Source: Nomia melanderi (taxonomy: Eukaryota; Arthropoda; Insecta; Hymenoptera; Halictidae). From it: 64,000 nt of DNA. This document shows positions 12,483-26,000 of this stretch, piece by piece. The position numbers were made by a program, and so were the translations under genes. The notes beneath the pieces were generated by a model. That model was not told the DNA's origin and did no database searches. It saw only the letters and a program-made list of their open reading frames with translations. Numbering within the stretch: position 1 is the stretch's first letter; each line of letters starts with the position of its first letter. The stretch spans positions 2,418,001 to 2,482,000 of the forward strand of contig NC_135002.1 in NCBI RefSeq assembly GCF_051020985.1, given 5' to 3'.

Positions 12483-13798
12483 TTAAACGTCGAATTTTTC
12501 GAAACAAAGGTTTTGTCCTTCTTCCTCATATTCTTCTCTAGTGACTAAAAGACTTGAAAACGATGGATCTTTAGATAACGTTTTGCCACCATACCATGCA
12601 TATGTAATTGGGCTGAAACAGTATAAAAATAAATTAAGAATTCATTGACATTTTCTAATTATAATAAGAAATCAAATATTCACTTCTCGGGTAAATAAAC
12701 ATTTATAGTATACTCTGCAGGAGCAAGGCTTCTCACTTCCTTATAAATTCTATCTCGAAATCCTGTGAATTTTGCATTTCCACCGGTAAGAATGATGTTA
12801 GACAAAAGGTGAGGCCATGTTTCTTCGTCGCATGCTTTTAAGCAATCCATAATTGCTTCTGGAATACCCATTTGCCGAATACCCACATCAGAGGGATAAA
12901 ATAATATTTCTGGTATGGCAAATCTTTCATTGCTTAATCGTAAAGTTTGTTGTTCGTTAAGAGGTTCAGGATTTTTCAGAAAACCACGTCTCAGTGTTGT
13001 GTAATCTGGTAAAACGTAATCTTTGATTATGGGGTTATTCTCCAATTTACTTCTAGCTATTTCCATATCCTTGAAAAAGTCTTGAGACACGAAACAAGAA
13101 TCCTCTTTCACCTGATTTATCACATAAGTTTCATCCATAACGTGTAGTTGTCTATAAGATATTATTTCTTTTAAGTGATTCGTAAGAAGCTTTCCACCCA
13201 CATCGATGCGTCTGATACCTTCCTTTACCTTAGTATCATTTACATAAGGTACTATATGAGTAAAACTATATCCACTATCAACTACTATGCAGCACTTTGT
13301 GTTAGGATTTTCTGCCTTATACTGATAACAGGAGAGAGTGGACGCATTGATTCTCAGTAAACTTTGGCATTCGTATTCCTCGAAGAATATCTCAGTCATA
13401 GCTTCTTGAACAGTGGAGAAATTGTACAATGGTTCGGTCACAATTACAGAAAGGTGACTTAAATTTACAGGACACGATTCCTTTGAAAATATATAATCCC
13501 ACACTGTTTTCTGAACATCCCAATTAACAAGGTAACCCTTTTGAAAGGGCAATATATAAAAGAGTCCAGACGCATCTCGACATTCTTCAATTTGATTTCC
13601 AACGAACGGTCTTCGTCGTTCACTTTTCGCTTTCATTATGCAATTAGGAACCAATCTGAAAATAAACATATAAAATTTAATAATGCTTTCCCTAAATGAA
13701 TCATATATTGAAGAATTATCTTACTTTGGGTTGTCAGATGCTAACCCAACTTTTGCAGTGTTGGCTCCATTATCAAGAACGAAGGTGGAACTGCTCAT
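12483..13798 (-). CDS. Arp6: Actin-related protein 6 (SWR1/SRCAP complex subunit)
   Basis: Arp6 is a nuclear actin-related protein of the SRCAP/SWR1 remodeller that places histone H2A.Z and binds heterochromatin protein 1 in flies. Three exons join in phase: 13725-13798, 12684-13655 and 12483-12612, giving 391 residues (human 396). The start MSSSTFVLDNGANTAKVG fits the family N-terminus. The actin-fold signatures are present: DNGA phosphate loop, VDSGYSFTHIVP and ILTGGN. The Arp6-specific block KLLTNHLKEIISYRQLHV is nearly identical to the human one. The exon 2 to 3 join restores PENPITYAW. The same-strand dynein gene lies just upstream. Confidence 0.97.
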
Positions 13799-14046
13799 TT
13801 TATAAAACAATTAAATGACATACATAAGTTTATTCGTCCTTTCTTTTCTATATATTTTTAAACGTCGATTAAACGTATTCGATGCTCAATACATTCTTCT
13901 TTCCAGAAGCATTTAAAGCGCTTTGGAAAAGCGCCATATTGTTGTTACCGGCGGATCATAAGGTACTGTGCCTCCCTCTTCACTACCAAACTGCATGCGA
14001 GTACCCAAATCGATAATATCGACGTGTTTAAACGTGTTTCAGGTTA
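13799..14046. other. Intergenic space between dynein stop and Arp6 start
   Basis: 248 bp separate the stop codon of the dynein gene from the start of Arp6, both on the minus strand. This short stretch must hold the dynein 3' UTR and the Arp6 promoter. Confidence 0.7.
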
Positions 14047-17000
14047 CTAATTATCTAACTGGCAAAGTAAAGCGAGGCCTCTTTTAATCCAATGACTAAC
14101 TGGATATTTGGTATCCAATAAAAGGGATAACACGTAATTTGTTGAATGACCCGTTGTCTTAAGTATACCAAAACGGACAGAAGTAATATAAAGGGGGCAC
14201 TCGTATCGATTCCCTATAAATATAGCATCTATGCGACTCGGTTTCATCCAAACGATCGGCATGGGATCCCACAGTACTTTCAGATAACTCTCTTCGAGCA
14301 ACATCTTTGTCATGTCCCATCTCGCTCCAGCCAGGAACATCCCGTAAACGTAAACACCATCTGCTGGCGACTCGTCCAGTTTATATGCAGGCAGCACCTA
14401 TGGAATCACAGAAACGTTAAGCTCTGATATACGACACTTTTAACACGTTGAACGCCGCACGATTTCACAGAGGAAAATACACAGAATGGAAAAAATATAT
14501 TAAATTATTTGATTGAATTGCATTGTTACTATTTCACGTTCATCCAGCTGAGTGTCACTGTATTATGTTGTATTATTTACAATATAAAAATGTTTTCATA
14601 ATTGTCGTTTCATTGAGTGAACTATAGCAATTCGATGGCATTCAACGTGTTAAATGTGACGTTTTTAAATGTAACCTTGAAGTCAAAATCAATCCTGTCA
14701 ATCGGTATCTTATATTTTCTTGCAAAGTTCTGCGTGGTCGCCGTGAGAAAAGCGTGCACATACGAGAATCCCGATATCCAAAATGTCTTTGGTATTCCGT
14801 TTACCAGCCACTGCTGAAAGAAACTCAATCGATCCAGAAGATCATTGATGAAACTCGGCAACGGTTTCAAGCTCGGATAGGCGCACGCTTTCTTCCATGA
14901 CGGTGGAATCCTGGAGCTCAGTATATGCACAGCTAGATCCTGAAACAAGAGATGATAAAAAAATTAACTCTTTTGAATTATCTACCTTACACTCCATTGT
15001 TTCAACATTCCATTCTCAGTTTAATATTTTCTATGCCCTTCGCTTTCTCTTATAAATATTTCAGTCTGTCGATAAACATTATCATTACCTCAAGTGAAGG
15101 AGTCATCACAATTAGTCCCTTCAGTGCGTTTTCGAGCATGGACAGTGATTGTCGGATTTCGTACAGAAGCCTGTTGTACCTTTCCAGCTCTTGTACGAGC
15201 ACGGTGTTCATGGACTCCGAGTAAATGATGGGGTACCGTTTCTGGGCTTCCTCGACGTCGAACAGCGCCGGCATTTTATCGTATATGTCCTTCTTCATGC
15301 CGAGCAGTATCTCATCCTGCTCAGAGCTGACGCCAGCTGTCACCGCCATTCCCTGGATGAGTAGCATCGACCGGAAGAAAGTGCTCGCCAGCTCGAGATG
15401 TCTTGTTATTCCAGCGTTCATGTGGAGGCCGAGTACTTCCGGTGATGGATTTAAGGGGATCGATTGGATCAGTTTGATGTAATCCTCGTACTCGTGTCTG
15501 TTGCGTGTAACAGAAACAAATGAAATTAGCACGTCGTTGTATATGAATGATAAACATATTAACCCTCTATGGGCCGAATTCTTGTTCATGACTATAACAA
15601 AATGTATGCAGTACAAAGTTAATAAATATAGATTTATAGATTTTAACCATTTGCACTCGGGAGGTGACTGTCACTCACCACTTGATTTCCTACAGTGAAG
15701 CTAGAAAATTTGATATTTAATATTATACTTTCTACCATGCATCAATTTGAGAAATGTTGAAATAAAATAGCATTGTTCTCCGATAGACGTCTGATTTCTC
15801 TTCGAGTGTCACGAAATATCGTTTTTATCTCATCAGAAAATGTTCAAATGTACCTAGTAAAGAACTTCCCAGTGCAAAGGGTTAAAATATTAAAGATACA
15901 GATATCAAAGCTTATCCTGCCACATAACAATGAACAAGAAGAGCAGAAATACTTCTTTGGCAAAGAATATTCAGGACCACCATCCGCGAAAGAGTAATTC
16001 GGATCCGTGATCACGTTCTCGTTGTAGAAGTTTTGTAATATCGTGTTCAGACATCTTCGGTCCCTGTCGTCTGTTATCCTGCCTCCGTAATTACACTCCC
16101 CGGTTAAATACAGGATTGCTTTGAATGGGATCTCCGTGTACTGTTGCATGTACAACTGCAACTGTTGAGCGGATATTTGGAGATCGGATTCGTTGAAGCC
16201 TGTAACGGAGAACCATTTATCATATTGCCTTTATCCTTTAGACTTTAGAGACGCCAAAGTTTGTAATAAAAAATAAACAAAATTTTACAGTGAAGGAAAT
16301 TTAAACTTCTGAACTTAGAAACTTAGAAACTTAGAAACTTCTGAACTTACAAACTTAGAAACTTCTAAACTTCTAAACTTCTAAACTTAGAAATTTAGAA
16401 ACTTAGAAACTTAGGAACTTTTTTTAGGAGCGACCGTACGCTTCAGCGTACCATATTTTATGTTCCATCCCTGTGGCCCATAGTTTCGCCTCTCCTGCAC
16501 CACAGCGTGGAAGAAGCACAACGCGTACAGCAGCTTCGCGTACGCCCTCTTCTTCTTCGCGTCGAAGAAATCCGGATCTCTGGCTGCCTCGGCTTTGTAC
16601 GATCTAGAAAAGTGGATCGGTGGATCAGTTTGGTTCGTCTCGAGACGCTTTCGTCGCTCCACCTCATGATGTTGTTCTGCAGTCCGGTGGGAGGTTCGTT
16701 GGTCATCTTGACGCCATTTTGGAGGATCGTGATGGGGAAGTGCTCGGACGGGTAGCTCGTCAGCCACAGACGGAAATTCGAATGAGTGTTCGAGGGGTCG
16801 AAGTTTTCGCAGATGCTCTCCAAACTGGGCATCCAGGAGGCGGCCAGGTGGCAGTTCTGCAAGCATATCCATTCCCCATCGGCCTGGCCTTGCTGGATCA
16901 GCTTCTGCGCGATCGGTCCCTGACCCTGGCCCAGCGAGATCGAGTGGAACCTCTCCAGGAAGTGCACGCTCTCCGCGAACTGCGTGAGCGCCTCCATCGG

Positions 17001-20000
17001 GTCGGAGCCCGGAGAGAGGATGAAGATCAACGGTATCAGGAAGTTCGAATCCGCGAACGACTTGGCGATGTCGAACGGCGGCGGCACGACGAACTTCAGA
17101 CCCATTCCGCTTTGGATAAACTGTTGAATCTGCGATGAACCGTAGAAATATTTGATTTGGACATTCTGTTCGAGTCAAGATCAAAGGAGGAGTTGATTTC
17201 TTTATAATATAAGCGTTACCCAGGCTCTTTACTTTCCTCACTGTTAGGTACTCGTGAGTACCGCAAGGGTGTTCTGACTTAGAAACTTGGGAACTTGGAA
17301 ACTTCCAAAGTTCCAAAGTTCCAAAGTTCCAAACTTAGAAACTTAGAAACTTGGAAACTTGGAACTTTCCAAACTTCCAAACTTCCAGACTTTCAAACTT
17401 CCAAACTTGCAAACTTCCAAACTTCCAAACTTCAAAACTTAGAAATTTGGAAACTTAGAAACTTAGAAACTTAGAAACTTAGAAACTTAGAAACTTAGAA
17501 ACTTGGAAACTTGGGAACTTCCAAACTTCTAAACTTCTAAACTTAGAAATTTGGAAACTTAGAAACTTAAAAACTTCCAAACTTTTAAACTTAGAAATTT
17601 GGAAACTTAGAAACTTGGAAACTTAGAAACGGGAAGGCTATAAGTGGCCTTAACACTCACCATAATCGTCACTTTGTCAGTCCTAATCATTCTCGCCACG
17701 ATCAGTTTCTGGAAGGGCGTCAGTGTCTCCTCCCAAGGACTCGGCAGCGGCGAGCTTTCCGGGTTCAGCGAGTCGTAGTATCGCTTCCACTCGGCGCCCT
17801 TCTGAACGAAGCTTCTCCGGAAGTCGGCGAAGCTTGCCAGTACGTGGACGCGCGAGATCTCGGCCCAGGATTTATCCGGCAGCCAGGAACTCATCGGATT
17901 GTCCGGGACCGAGGCCAACGCAACGCCGCCGGATAAGAAGAACATCAGCTCCTCTTTGGTGATCGTGCTCGCCGTCACGAGGATCGTCGCGTACAGCATG
18001 AACGAGTACAAAAGCTGGAACAATCGGAGTTACCGATTACCGCTACCAATATGTCATACATTATACCCAATTGTATTACTAATTATTATTCCAAACTGTT
18101 AGAGTTAAATTATGTGTATCATATCTTTAAGAAAAATTATAATTTAACCAACAAAAACATCATTCCAATGTACTCGCATAGAGAACAGCATTGTTCGTAC
18201 AGAACTCTGCCGAACAGAGAAACAGCCCCGCGCAAAATTCAGCCGTGCCTAAGAGGTTAACGTTCCAAGCGTACACAAAGAAACTTTCTCTTCACCTTGT
18301 CCTTCTCGAACAGAGATCTGCAGACGTTGCGGTACAGATTGTACGTGAAGGTTTCCCGCAGGAACATGAGTCGCCGCTCGAGGACCTTGCTCTTGTTCGC
18401 GGCGTCGATGGAGCTGACGTACAGGTTGATGAACCAGGTCAGCGAGTATTGGTACATGGGATCGATGTTCGGCAGATCGGTGATAGTGTAGTAGAGCGCG
18501 GAGCCGTGCCTCGCGATCGGCTTGTAGTTCTGCCGGAACCCCTCGATCTGTATCTCGGTCTTCCTCGCGGTGGACTGCTTTTTCAGGATGTCGGTCGAGA
18601 GGATCTTCGAGGAGTCCAGGATCTCGATCGCCTCCTCGTCCTCCAGGATCGCCGCGCCGGAGTCTGCCAGCGTTTTCAGAATGTTGTCCTCCACTTGCTT
18701 CAGGGCTCGCCTGTTCGCCGCGCTCTGCACGATCAGGTACTCCCGTTTCTCCTGCAGATCCGGCCTCTCCTTCGCCACCACGATGCCCAGCAGTTGGTCC
18801 TCGAGGCCGTCCATCGTCAACGCGAAGTTGATCAACGTCACCTTGTTGAACACCTCTGGCAGATAGTGTGGATTCCGCAGCTTGGTCGTCAGGTAGAACC
18901 TGAAGCGCGGACTGTACTCGATCACTCGCTCGCCGAGGTTGATGAACCACGCGTTCCCCATCTTGTAGACGGACCTCGTCAGCACGGGGTCGAGAGCCGG
19001 CGCGAGTTCCTCCGGCACGTTCTCGACCAGCACCGGTTTCCCTGTAGGAAAGCGTCGCATTGTATAACGGTTTCACCGAGCGAATATGTAGGAAGTTACA
19101 CGGTTAACACGTTGAGTGCTACGTCAGTCCCTGGGGACTGACAGTAGACTTTTCGTTTGGGCGGCGTGGATTCTAGGGACTGACAACGAAATTCTCGTTT
19201 GGTCGACGTTGGTGCATGAGACCAGCATTTTAAAGGGTTAAAGTATTAATGACAATTAAAAAATTCATGGTAAAATTTAGTGTACTCCCGTGGCTTTTCT
19301 GAAATTTACTTTAAACCTCGCCCTTGATTCATTACAATCCCACAGATGTAAATATGATAAACAAAAGTCGCACGCACCGTACTCGAGAGCCTTCTCTATG
19401 ATACTTATGTAACCCGCGTCCGTCAGCTTAACGATCTCCAGCTCGTTCTGCCTCTCCATGTTGCGGATCCACTTGTTCGCCTGACTCTGAGGGTCCACGA
19501 ACAGGCTCCACCTCTTCGAGTTGTCCATGATGATCGCGTTTTCCACGGAGAACGAGTCCCGCGGCAGGCCGAATATGTTCCAGGAGTTGATCTTGATCTC
19601 GGTGCCGAGGGTGGCGACGAAATCGTAGCTGTCCGTGCACGGTATCGCCAAGGCTTTCACGTAATCGAACCATTTCTCTAGACTCTCGACGCGATAGCTG
19701 CTCGTGTACGGCCCCATGTACGCGATCATGCCGCACGAGACCAAAATGTCGCCGGGTAACGTGTCGTACGACCTTTGGAGGTTCTCGGCGGAAGCCATCC
19801 AACGGCTCTTCTCGCCGCCCAGACCGTTGATCAGCTTCTCCGCTCGGATCAGCTTATTCCGGCACAGAGTCACCTGCGCGAATTCGACCGAAAATGAATT
19901 CTCATTGAAAAACGAAGAACTTTTTAAAAATTTATTGTACAGTCAAAGATAGGTATTTTAATATTATGTGTACCGCGGTTATTTAATTTTAATCGATTGT

Positions 20001-23000
20001 AAAAATGTGGGTCGAACACGCCTCTCCGTTCCGCCTGAACGGAAAGTCTTAAAAAAATGATCCGGCACGGAACGTGTTAATTATCGAGCCGTCCTCTCTC
20101 GACTCGCGGCCAATCGTCTCGCTGATTACCTCGTTCTCGAGTTCTATTTTCTTCGCGACGGTTACTTGCAGCTTCTCGTGAAGCACGGCCAGCTTCTCCG
20201 TCAGCTCGGCGAGTCTGGCGCGTCTCTCGTTCAGAAACGCGATGGTGCTCTCGTATTCTCGTTCCGCGGCCTCCAGTTTCGCCCTCTTCGGCGCGACCAC
20301 TCTCGCCACGTCGTTGTACAGAACCACCGCTCTCACCCACTTGCAGAGCCCCTCGGCAGCGGACGACGCTCTCGCTACCACTTTCGGCTCGAAATTTTTG
20401 TCCGTTAGATACGTCGTTTTGATCTCCTGAAAAACGGACATGGTTCCTTGGTTTATCCTTTGAGAAGATAGCGGTTTCGATGCTTTCACGGCCTGGAGTG
20501 TTACATTCGTTTCTGGTTTTAAAATTATTTTAATTGTTCAGCTGATCAAAATATCACGGCGCTCGTAACGCGTCTTTCCAGCGCAAGCGGCTAACCAGCG
20601 TAGCGCGTCCAGGCGTCCCGACAAGATGGCTGAGCCCGACATCTGCGTAGCCCCACGCGAGCCACGCCCACTTCGTGTGCGAGAAGATGGCGGAGCGCGG
20701 CTGGTCGCTGGAGGTTTCGGTGGTTCCGATTTGTTCAGCTGACCGATTAAAATAATCGGTGACCATCGATCCGGAACATGAACAGGGTATTTAAAGAGAC
20801 TCTTCCTCGGCACACATCAATGTCAGTGTGCCTTTGAGAAACGTTGGGAAAGAATTCCTAGATTTTGAGAAGATGTTGGCGATGGAGTTGCAATGCTCAA
20901 AAGTGGAAAGGAACAAAGGGAGTTGGCTGTACAATCTCAATTTGCAGCTAGGCCAGTAACAAAGGCGTGTCGAAACTAATTCGTTCGTTATTATTGGGCA
21001 GAGTACTGCGAGTAGACTCCCCTCGTCTTTCTTCACTTTTGAGCCACAAGTTCTGTAGCACTGTAGACGTCGACAGAAATTAAGGAAAATTAGACGAGTT
21101 AGAAAGACCCAACAAAGTACCTGTATTATTCGCGGCGGGATATTGTCCTTGTCGTACTGGCGCAGCGTCTCCAAGAATCGCATGTCCCCGAGCAGACGTT
21201 TGCTAGGTCCCCAATAGTCCATCAGCTTTCTGCCTGTAGCCGGATCCTCGATCTTGGCAGGTGATATGTCCAACATGACGCAGACAGCGGCCATCACTAG
21301 CTTCACCCCGGCGGGAGGACTCCTCATCGTCCTGACGACCGTGATGTCGGCCGGTTTCAGAGTGTTCAAGGCCGCTTCAATGGCGAGACAAAGGGAATTG
21401 TAAGGCGGCGGAGGAACCTCGATAAGAGCACGCACCGATCGCTTCTTCCAGCGCCGGCAGCGCTTCCGCCAGGTCTGCCTCACACTCCGTCTTCAGCTTC
21501 ATCGAGACTTCCGCCTGCTCGTTCGCCATGTTCTCGTCCCTCTTCACCAGAATCCTGGCCTTCTCGACGCTGACGTTCTCGGTTTCGATCTTCTTCATCG
21601 TCGCGACCGTCTCGTTCGCGGACGCCTCCAGCTGCGGCTGCAGCGCCGACAGCGTCACCCTCATCTTGTCGATTTGCTCGGCCGCGTACTGCAGCTTGTC
21701 CAGTCCGTTCAGGTACCGATCTCTGTTGCGAGAGGACCGCGAGCAGGTGACTCTCGAATGGGAACACTGAATCGACGTACCTGCCGAGAGTGAGCTCGCG
21801 TTGCTTCTCTCCGATTAGCTCGGCGTAAGTGCGTATCAGGTCCAGGAAGCTTGCGGTCGTGATGTAAGTGCGTCTGCCGGTTGCGTTATAGAACTGCGCG
21901 CTGACTTGCTTCGCGCAGACGTGGAAGAATTTACAAGCCAGCACGACGTTCACCTTCACCCGCTCCTCGACGTTGATCTCGTGGGTGCTGGTGAGCGCGA
22001 CCTGTTCCAGGGCGTCGTCCGGCCACACGTCGAACCAGTCGATCGTGCAGCAGTTCACCAGGCTCGGGTACAGCCGCAGCCTGGTTCTGAAGGTGTCGCC
22101 GATCGGGCTGAAGCACAGCATCAGGTGCAGCTTCTCCTTGCAGCGGTTCACGAAGAACGCCAGCACCGCCAGCACCGACACGTCTAGGTTCCGGTTGCCG
22201 CCCTGCGCGGCCAGCCGCGTCGCCTCGATGATCTCCTGCCTCTCCTCGACGGTGAAGATGTTCGGCACCTCGCCGGAGTTCAGCAGACTGTCGATGTCGT
22301 TCAGGAAGATCTCCTCCTTGATCTGGCCCTCGGTCAGCAGGAACACGTGGTCCTTCCCGGCCGCGCCGCAGTTCATCAGCACCTGCAGAGACGTAAGATC
22401 AACGGATGGTAAACGTTTCAGAGGTTTCAGAGCTAAACGAATACGAGCGAAGGACGAACCTTCTTGATATCGTCCCTCCACTCCTGCACGCCGTACGCGC
22501 CGCCGATTTCCGGTTGGAACAGCCCGTGGCCGATCATGGCGGCGGCCAACCTGGTCAACGACTGTCTGCCGGATCCGCCGACGCCGACCATCAGCAGGCT
22601 GCCGCAGGGGATCACCAGGATGCGGCATATCCGCGCGAGATGTTCCAGCGCGTAGCGGAACAGGATGATGTTCATCTTGTGCCTGTGCGTGAGATTGTAG
22701 TCCTCGAGGCAGGACTCGGCCACCTCGAGGTACTCGTCCATGGACCGGACCTCCTGGTACCGGCGGTCCTCTCCCGGCGGCGCGTCTATATCCATGAAGC
22801 TGCCGAATAGTAAGCTACGCAGACTCCGCTCCGTCAGCTGGTCCTCGAACCTCGGCAAGTGGCCGAACACCGCGTCGAACTGCTCCCTGAGTTTGCTGGC
22901 GACCGCCTCCTTGATCCTGAGGAACAGCCAGCGCCGGTCGGCGTCGTCCACCAGCCGGTCGCCGAACACCCGGAGCACCTCGTGCACCCAGAGCCGCGTG

Positions 23001-26000
23001 AACACCGACTTGGCGTCGACGGACTCCTCCCTGATCATCGCGCAGCCGACGATCACGCGCGAGAAGTCGCGCAGGTTGAACAGGTAGTGGGACTTGGCGG
23101 GCGTCGGTCGCAGCTCGTCGCGAGCGTTCAGGAATATCGTCATGGTCGCGTGCACGACCTCGAGGATCCAGGGCATCACGCCGGCGGTGAAGCCGTTCCG
23201 CTGCAGCCCGATGAACGCGATGTTCGTGAAGATCCGGGCGACGGTGTCCTCCGTGAAGTCGCTGATGTCGAAGAGGTTGAAGTGCCTGAGGAACCTGCGG
23301 TACAGCTCCTGCCTGCTGCCCCCGGGCGGCGCCATCGCGCACACGAACATCGTGTCGTGGACGTGGATCGTCTCCGGTTGCTTCAGGTCGAACCAGACCC
23401 GGTGGTCGAAGAACTGCCGGAGCAGCTCGATCGGCGGCTGCGCGCCGTACGCCTCCTTCGCCGGCATGTTCACGTCGTCCACGAAGACCACGCACCGCGT
23501 TCCGGGCAACGGGCCGTACTGGTTCCTCCGTTTCTTGTACAGCTTCGACACGACCAGCTCTTGGGTCTGCGCGGCGGTCGTGTGCGGCGTGAACGTGACG
23601 AAGTTCGCGAGGTACTCGGCCTCGCTCAGCTTGTTCATCAGCAGGTCCTTCACGTAGACGCTCTTCCCGGTGCCGGTCTCGCCGTACAAGAGGAACCGCT
23701 TGCGGCGACGCACGTGCTTCTCGAACAGGGTCTGATACTTGACGGTGTCGCTGGTCGGGATGATCAACTGCACGATGCTGCCGGTCTGCGGGAACTCCTC
23801 TTGCCGCGCGACGTCCGCGTACCGCCGCCACGCGCCCCTGCCGCGGAACGTGTAGAAGCAGTCGTGGATCGTGTCGTCCACCGGGAACGAGATCAAGCTC
23901 TCGGCCAGGAACTCGGGCAGCGGGTGCTCGGGCAGCGCGCCTTTCCACATGCTCGTGTAGTACGCGTTGAACCTGTCGCGGGAGTCGTAGTCCAGCGTGC
24001 CCGCGGCGCCCCACACCACGGACGACGCCATCGCCGCTTGCAGCCAGAACAGCGTGAACTGGTCGAACGTCTTCGGGCTCTGCTCCACCGCGTCCTCCAT
24101 GAACATCTCGAATAACACCGTCGTGGTGATCACCCGATGGATCTGACCGGCGGTGATCGTCGCGCGGCATTTCTTCCGGATGAACTCCAGACAGGGGTCG
24201 ATCTGCCACTCGAACAGCTCGTCGATGTTGCTCGAGTGATCGGCCGCCCACTCCGGGTTCAGCCGGTGCAGCCAGGACCGGACGAAGGGTCTCCAGCCGA
24301 GGACGCGGGGCTCGAAGTAGATCATCCCGCAGCGCGACACCGTGGCCGGCGAGGCGTGCAGCAGGTCCATCGCCTCGAAGATCATCGACATGGTGCCCGA
24401 CATCTGCATGATCTCGCCGGAGGTCAGGCAGAGCTTCTTGTTGTCGTCGAGGACGGTGTTCAGGTTCTCGATCCACACGGCGTCCACCGGCCCGTCGAAG
24501 ACGATCCACTTCCTGTCGGGCGTGTCCTCGGCGCAGTACGCGCGGAACGTGACGGCGCAGACGCCGTCGGTCCACTCGGAGGAGACCGGGTCGAAGAACC
24601 CGTACAACTGGCCCAGCGTGATCGACTTCGGGTTGATCGTCTGGTACTTGGTCACGGCGCCGTTCTCGTCGCCGCGACGGTACATCAATGTCAGAGCGTC
24701 CGCCAGCGTGCGGAGGACGCTGGTCTTCCCGCCGAACGGCTCGCCGACCAGCATGAACCCGTGGCGCACGATCATCATCTCGTACGTCTGTATGATCTTC
24801 AGCAGGAAGCCGTCGACCGGCTGCAGCCTGCGCGCGCCGGCTGCCTCGCGGACGGCGCTCAGCAGCGCGCCGTAGCTCGGCGAGGGCAGCTCCAGCCCGG
24901 GGAACAGATCCGAGACGATGCCTTGGAACAGCGGCACGTCGTGGGCCAGGAACTTCGGCAGGTTCACGTCGATCACGGACCTGAGCAGCACCACCGACTC
25001 GTCCTCGTCCGGCAGTTGCAGCTTGATGTTCTGCGCCGCGGTCAGCACCGTCTTCACCGCGCGCATGCCGTAGTCGTAGTGCGACTGGCTGGACAGCTGC
25101 TCCGAGCAGAGCTTGTACGTGGTCACGATCTTCGTGGAGAGCGCCCGAGCGGTGGTGAACCCGGACGAGTACAGGAATATCTCGGCGATCATCGCGTAGT
25201 CGGGCACCATCATCGCGACGGTTCTGAAGAGGACCTTCAGGTTGTCCGGCAGCTCCGAGCGACCCGCGTAACCCGGGTTCATCGTGATGCACACGTAGAC
25301 GGCGGGGTTCAAGGTCAACTCCGTCCCCTCGAACACGAACGTCTGCAGCTTGCCGCGCACCGCCTGCACGATGCAGAGGATCTGTTGGGCGACCACGGAT
25401 AGCACCTCCAGGTCGATGCGATTGAACTCGTCGAAGCAGGACCACGCTCCGCACGAGGCCAGGCCTTTGAAGAACTTCCCCATGTTCTTGTAGTCGAGGC
25501 CCTCGGAACAGTTGAACACCACGCACTGCACTGCCAGCGCTCTGCTCAGGTCCTTCGTCGTTTCCGTTTTACCGGTGCCCGCCGGTCCTTCCGGCGCGCC
25601 GTTCAGGTGCAGGGAGTACGCGCCGATCAGCGTACGGTAACACCTGGGAACGAGCGTGATGGTGTCGTAGTATCTAGAATTCTTAGCGTAGGTTAAGGTA
25701 TTTTTAGGAGGAGTGAACGTAAGAATGAGTGTGCATCCGAGTGTTTATGATGAGTGCGAGTGAGAAGAATGCTTGTGGGGAGAGAATGATGTCTGGGAGA
25801 GAATGTCTGTAAGAGAGTTGCGGAAGCAAGAGTCGTGTGTTGGCCTCCGTGGCATTGAGTTGTATTTTTTACGTGTTGTCACTCAAGATCCACCCTTTCA
25901 TTATTTGTAATATAGTAATCACTATAGTATTTTCAAGGTCGCTCGAACTTGTTCGCGTACCTGTCCGTCAGCGGCGTAATGACCAGCCGAGGTGTGTTCC

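Noticed and set aside
17277..17630. CRISPR-like appearance of a short regular repeat
   Set aside because: The 8-bp units are contiguous with no spacers, the DNA is eukaryotic and the array is in an intron.
22815..25526. Long alternative-frame and antisense open frames over dynein exon 16 (up to 900 residues on the minus strand, about 420 residues on the plus strand)
   Set aside because: They are shadows of a GC-rich coding exon in which stop codons are rare. Their products are Arg/Gly/Ala-rich with no family resemblance, while the dynein frame carries all four P-loops.
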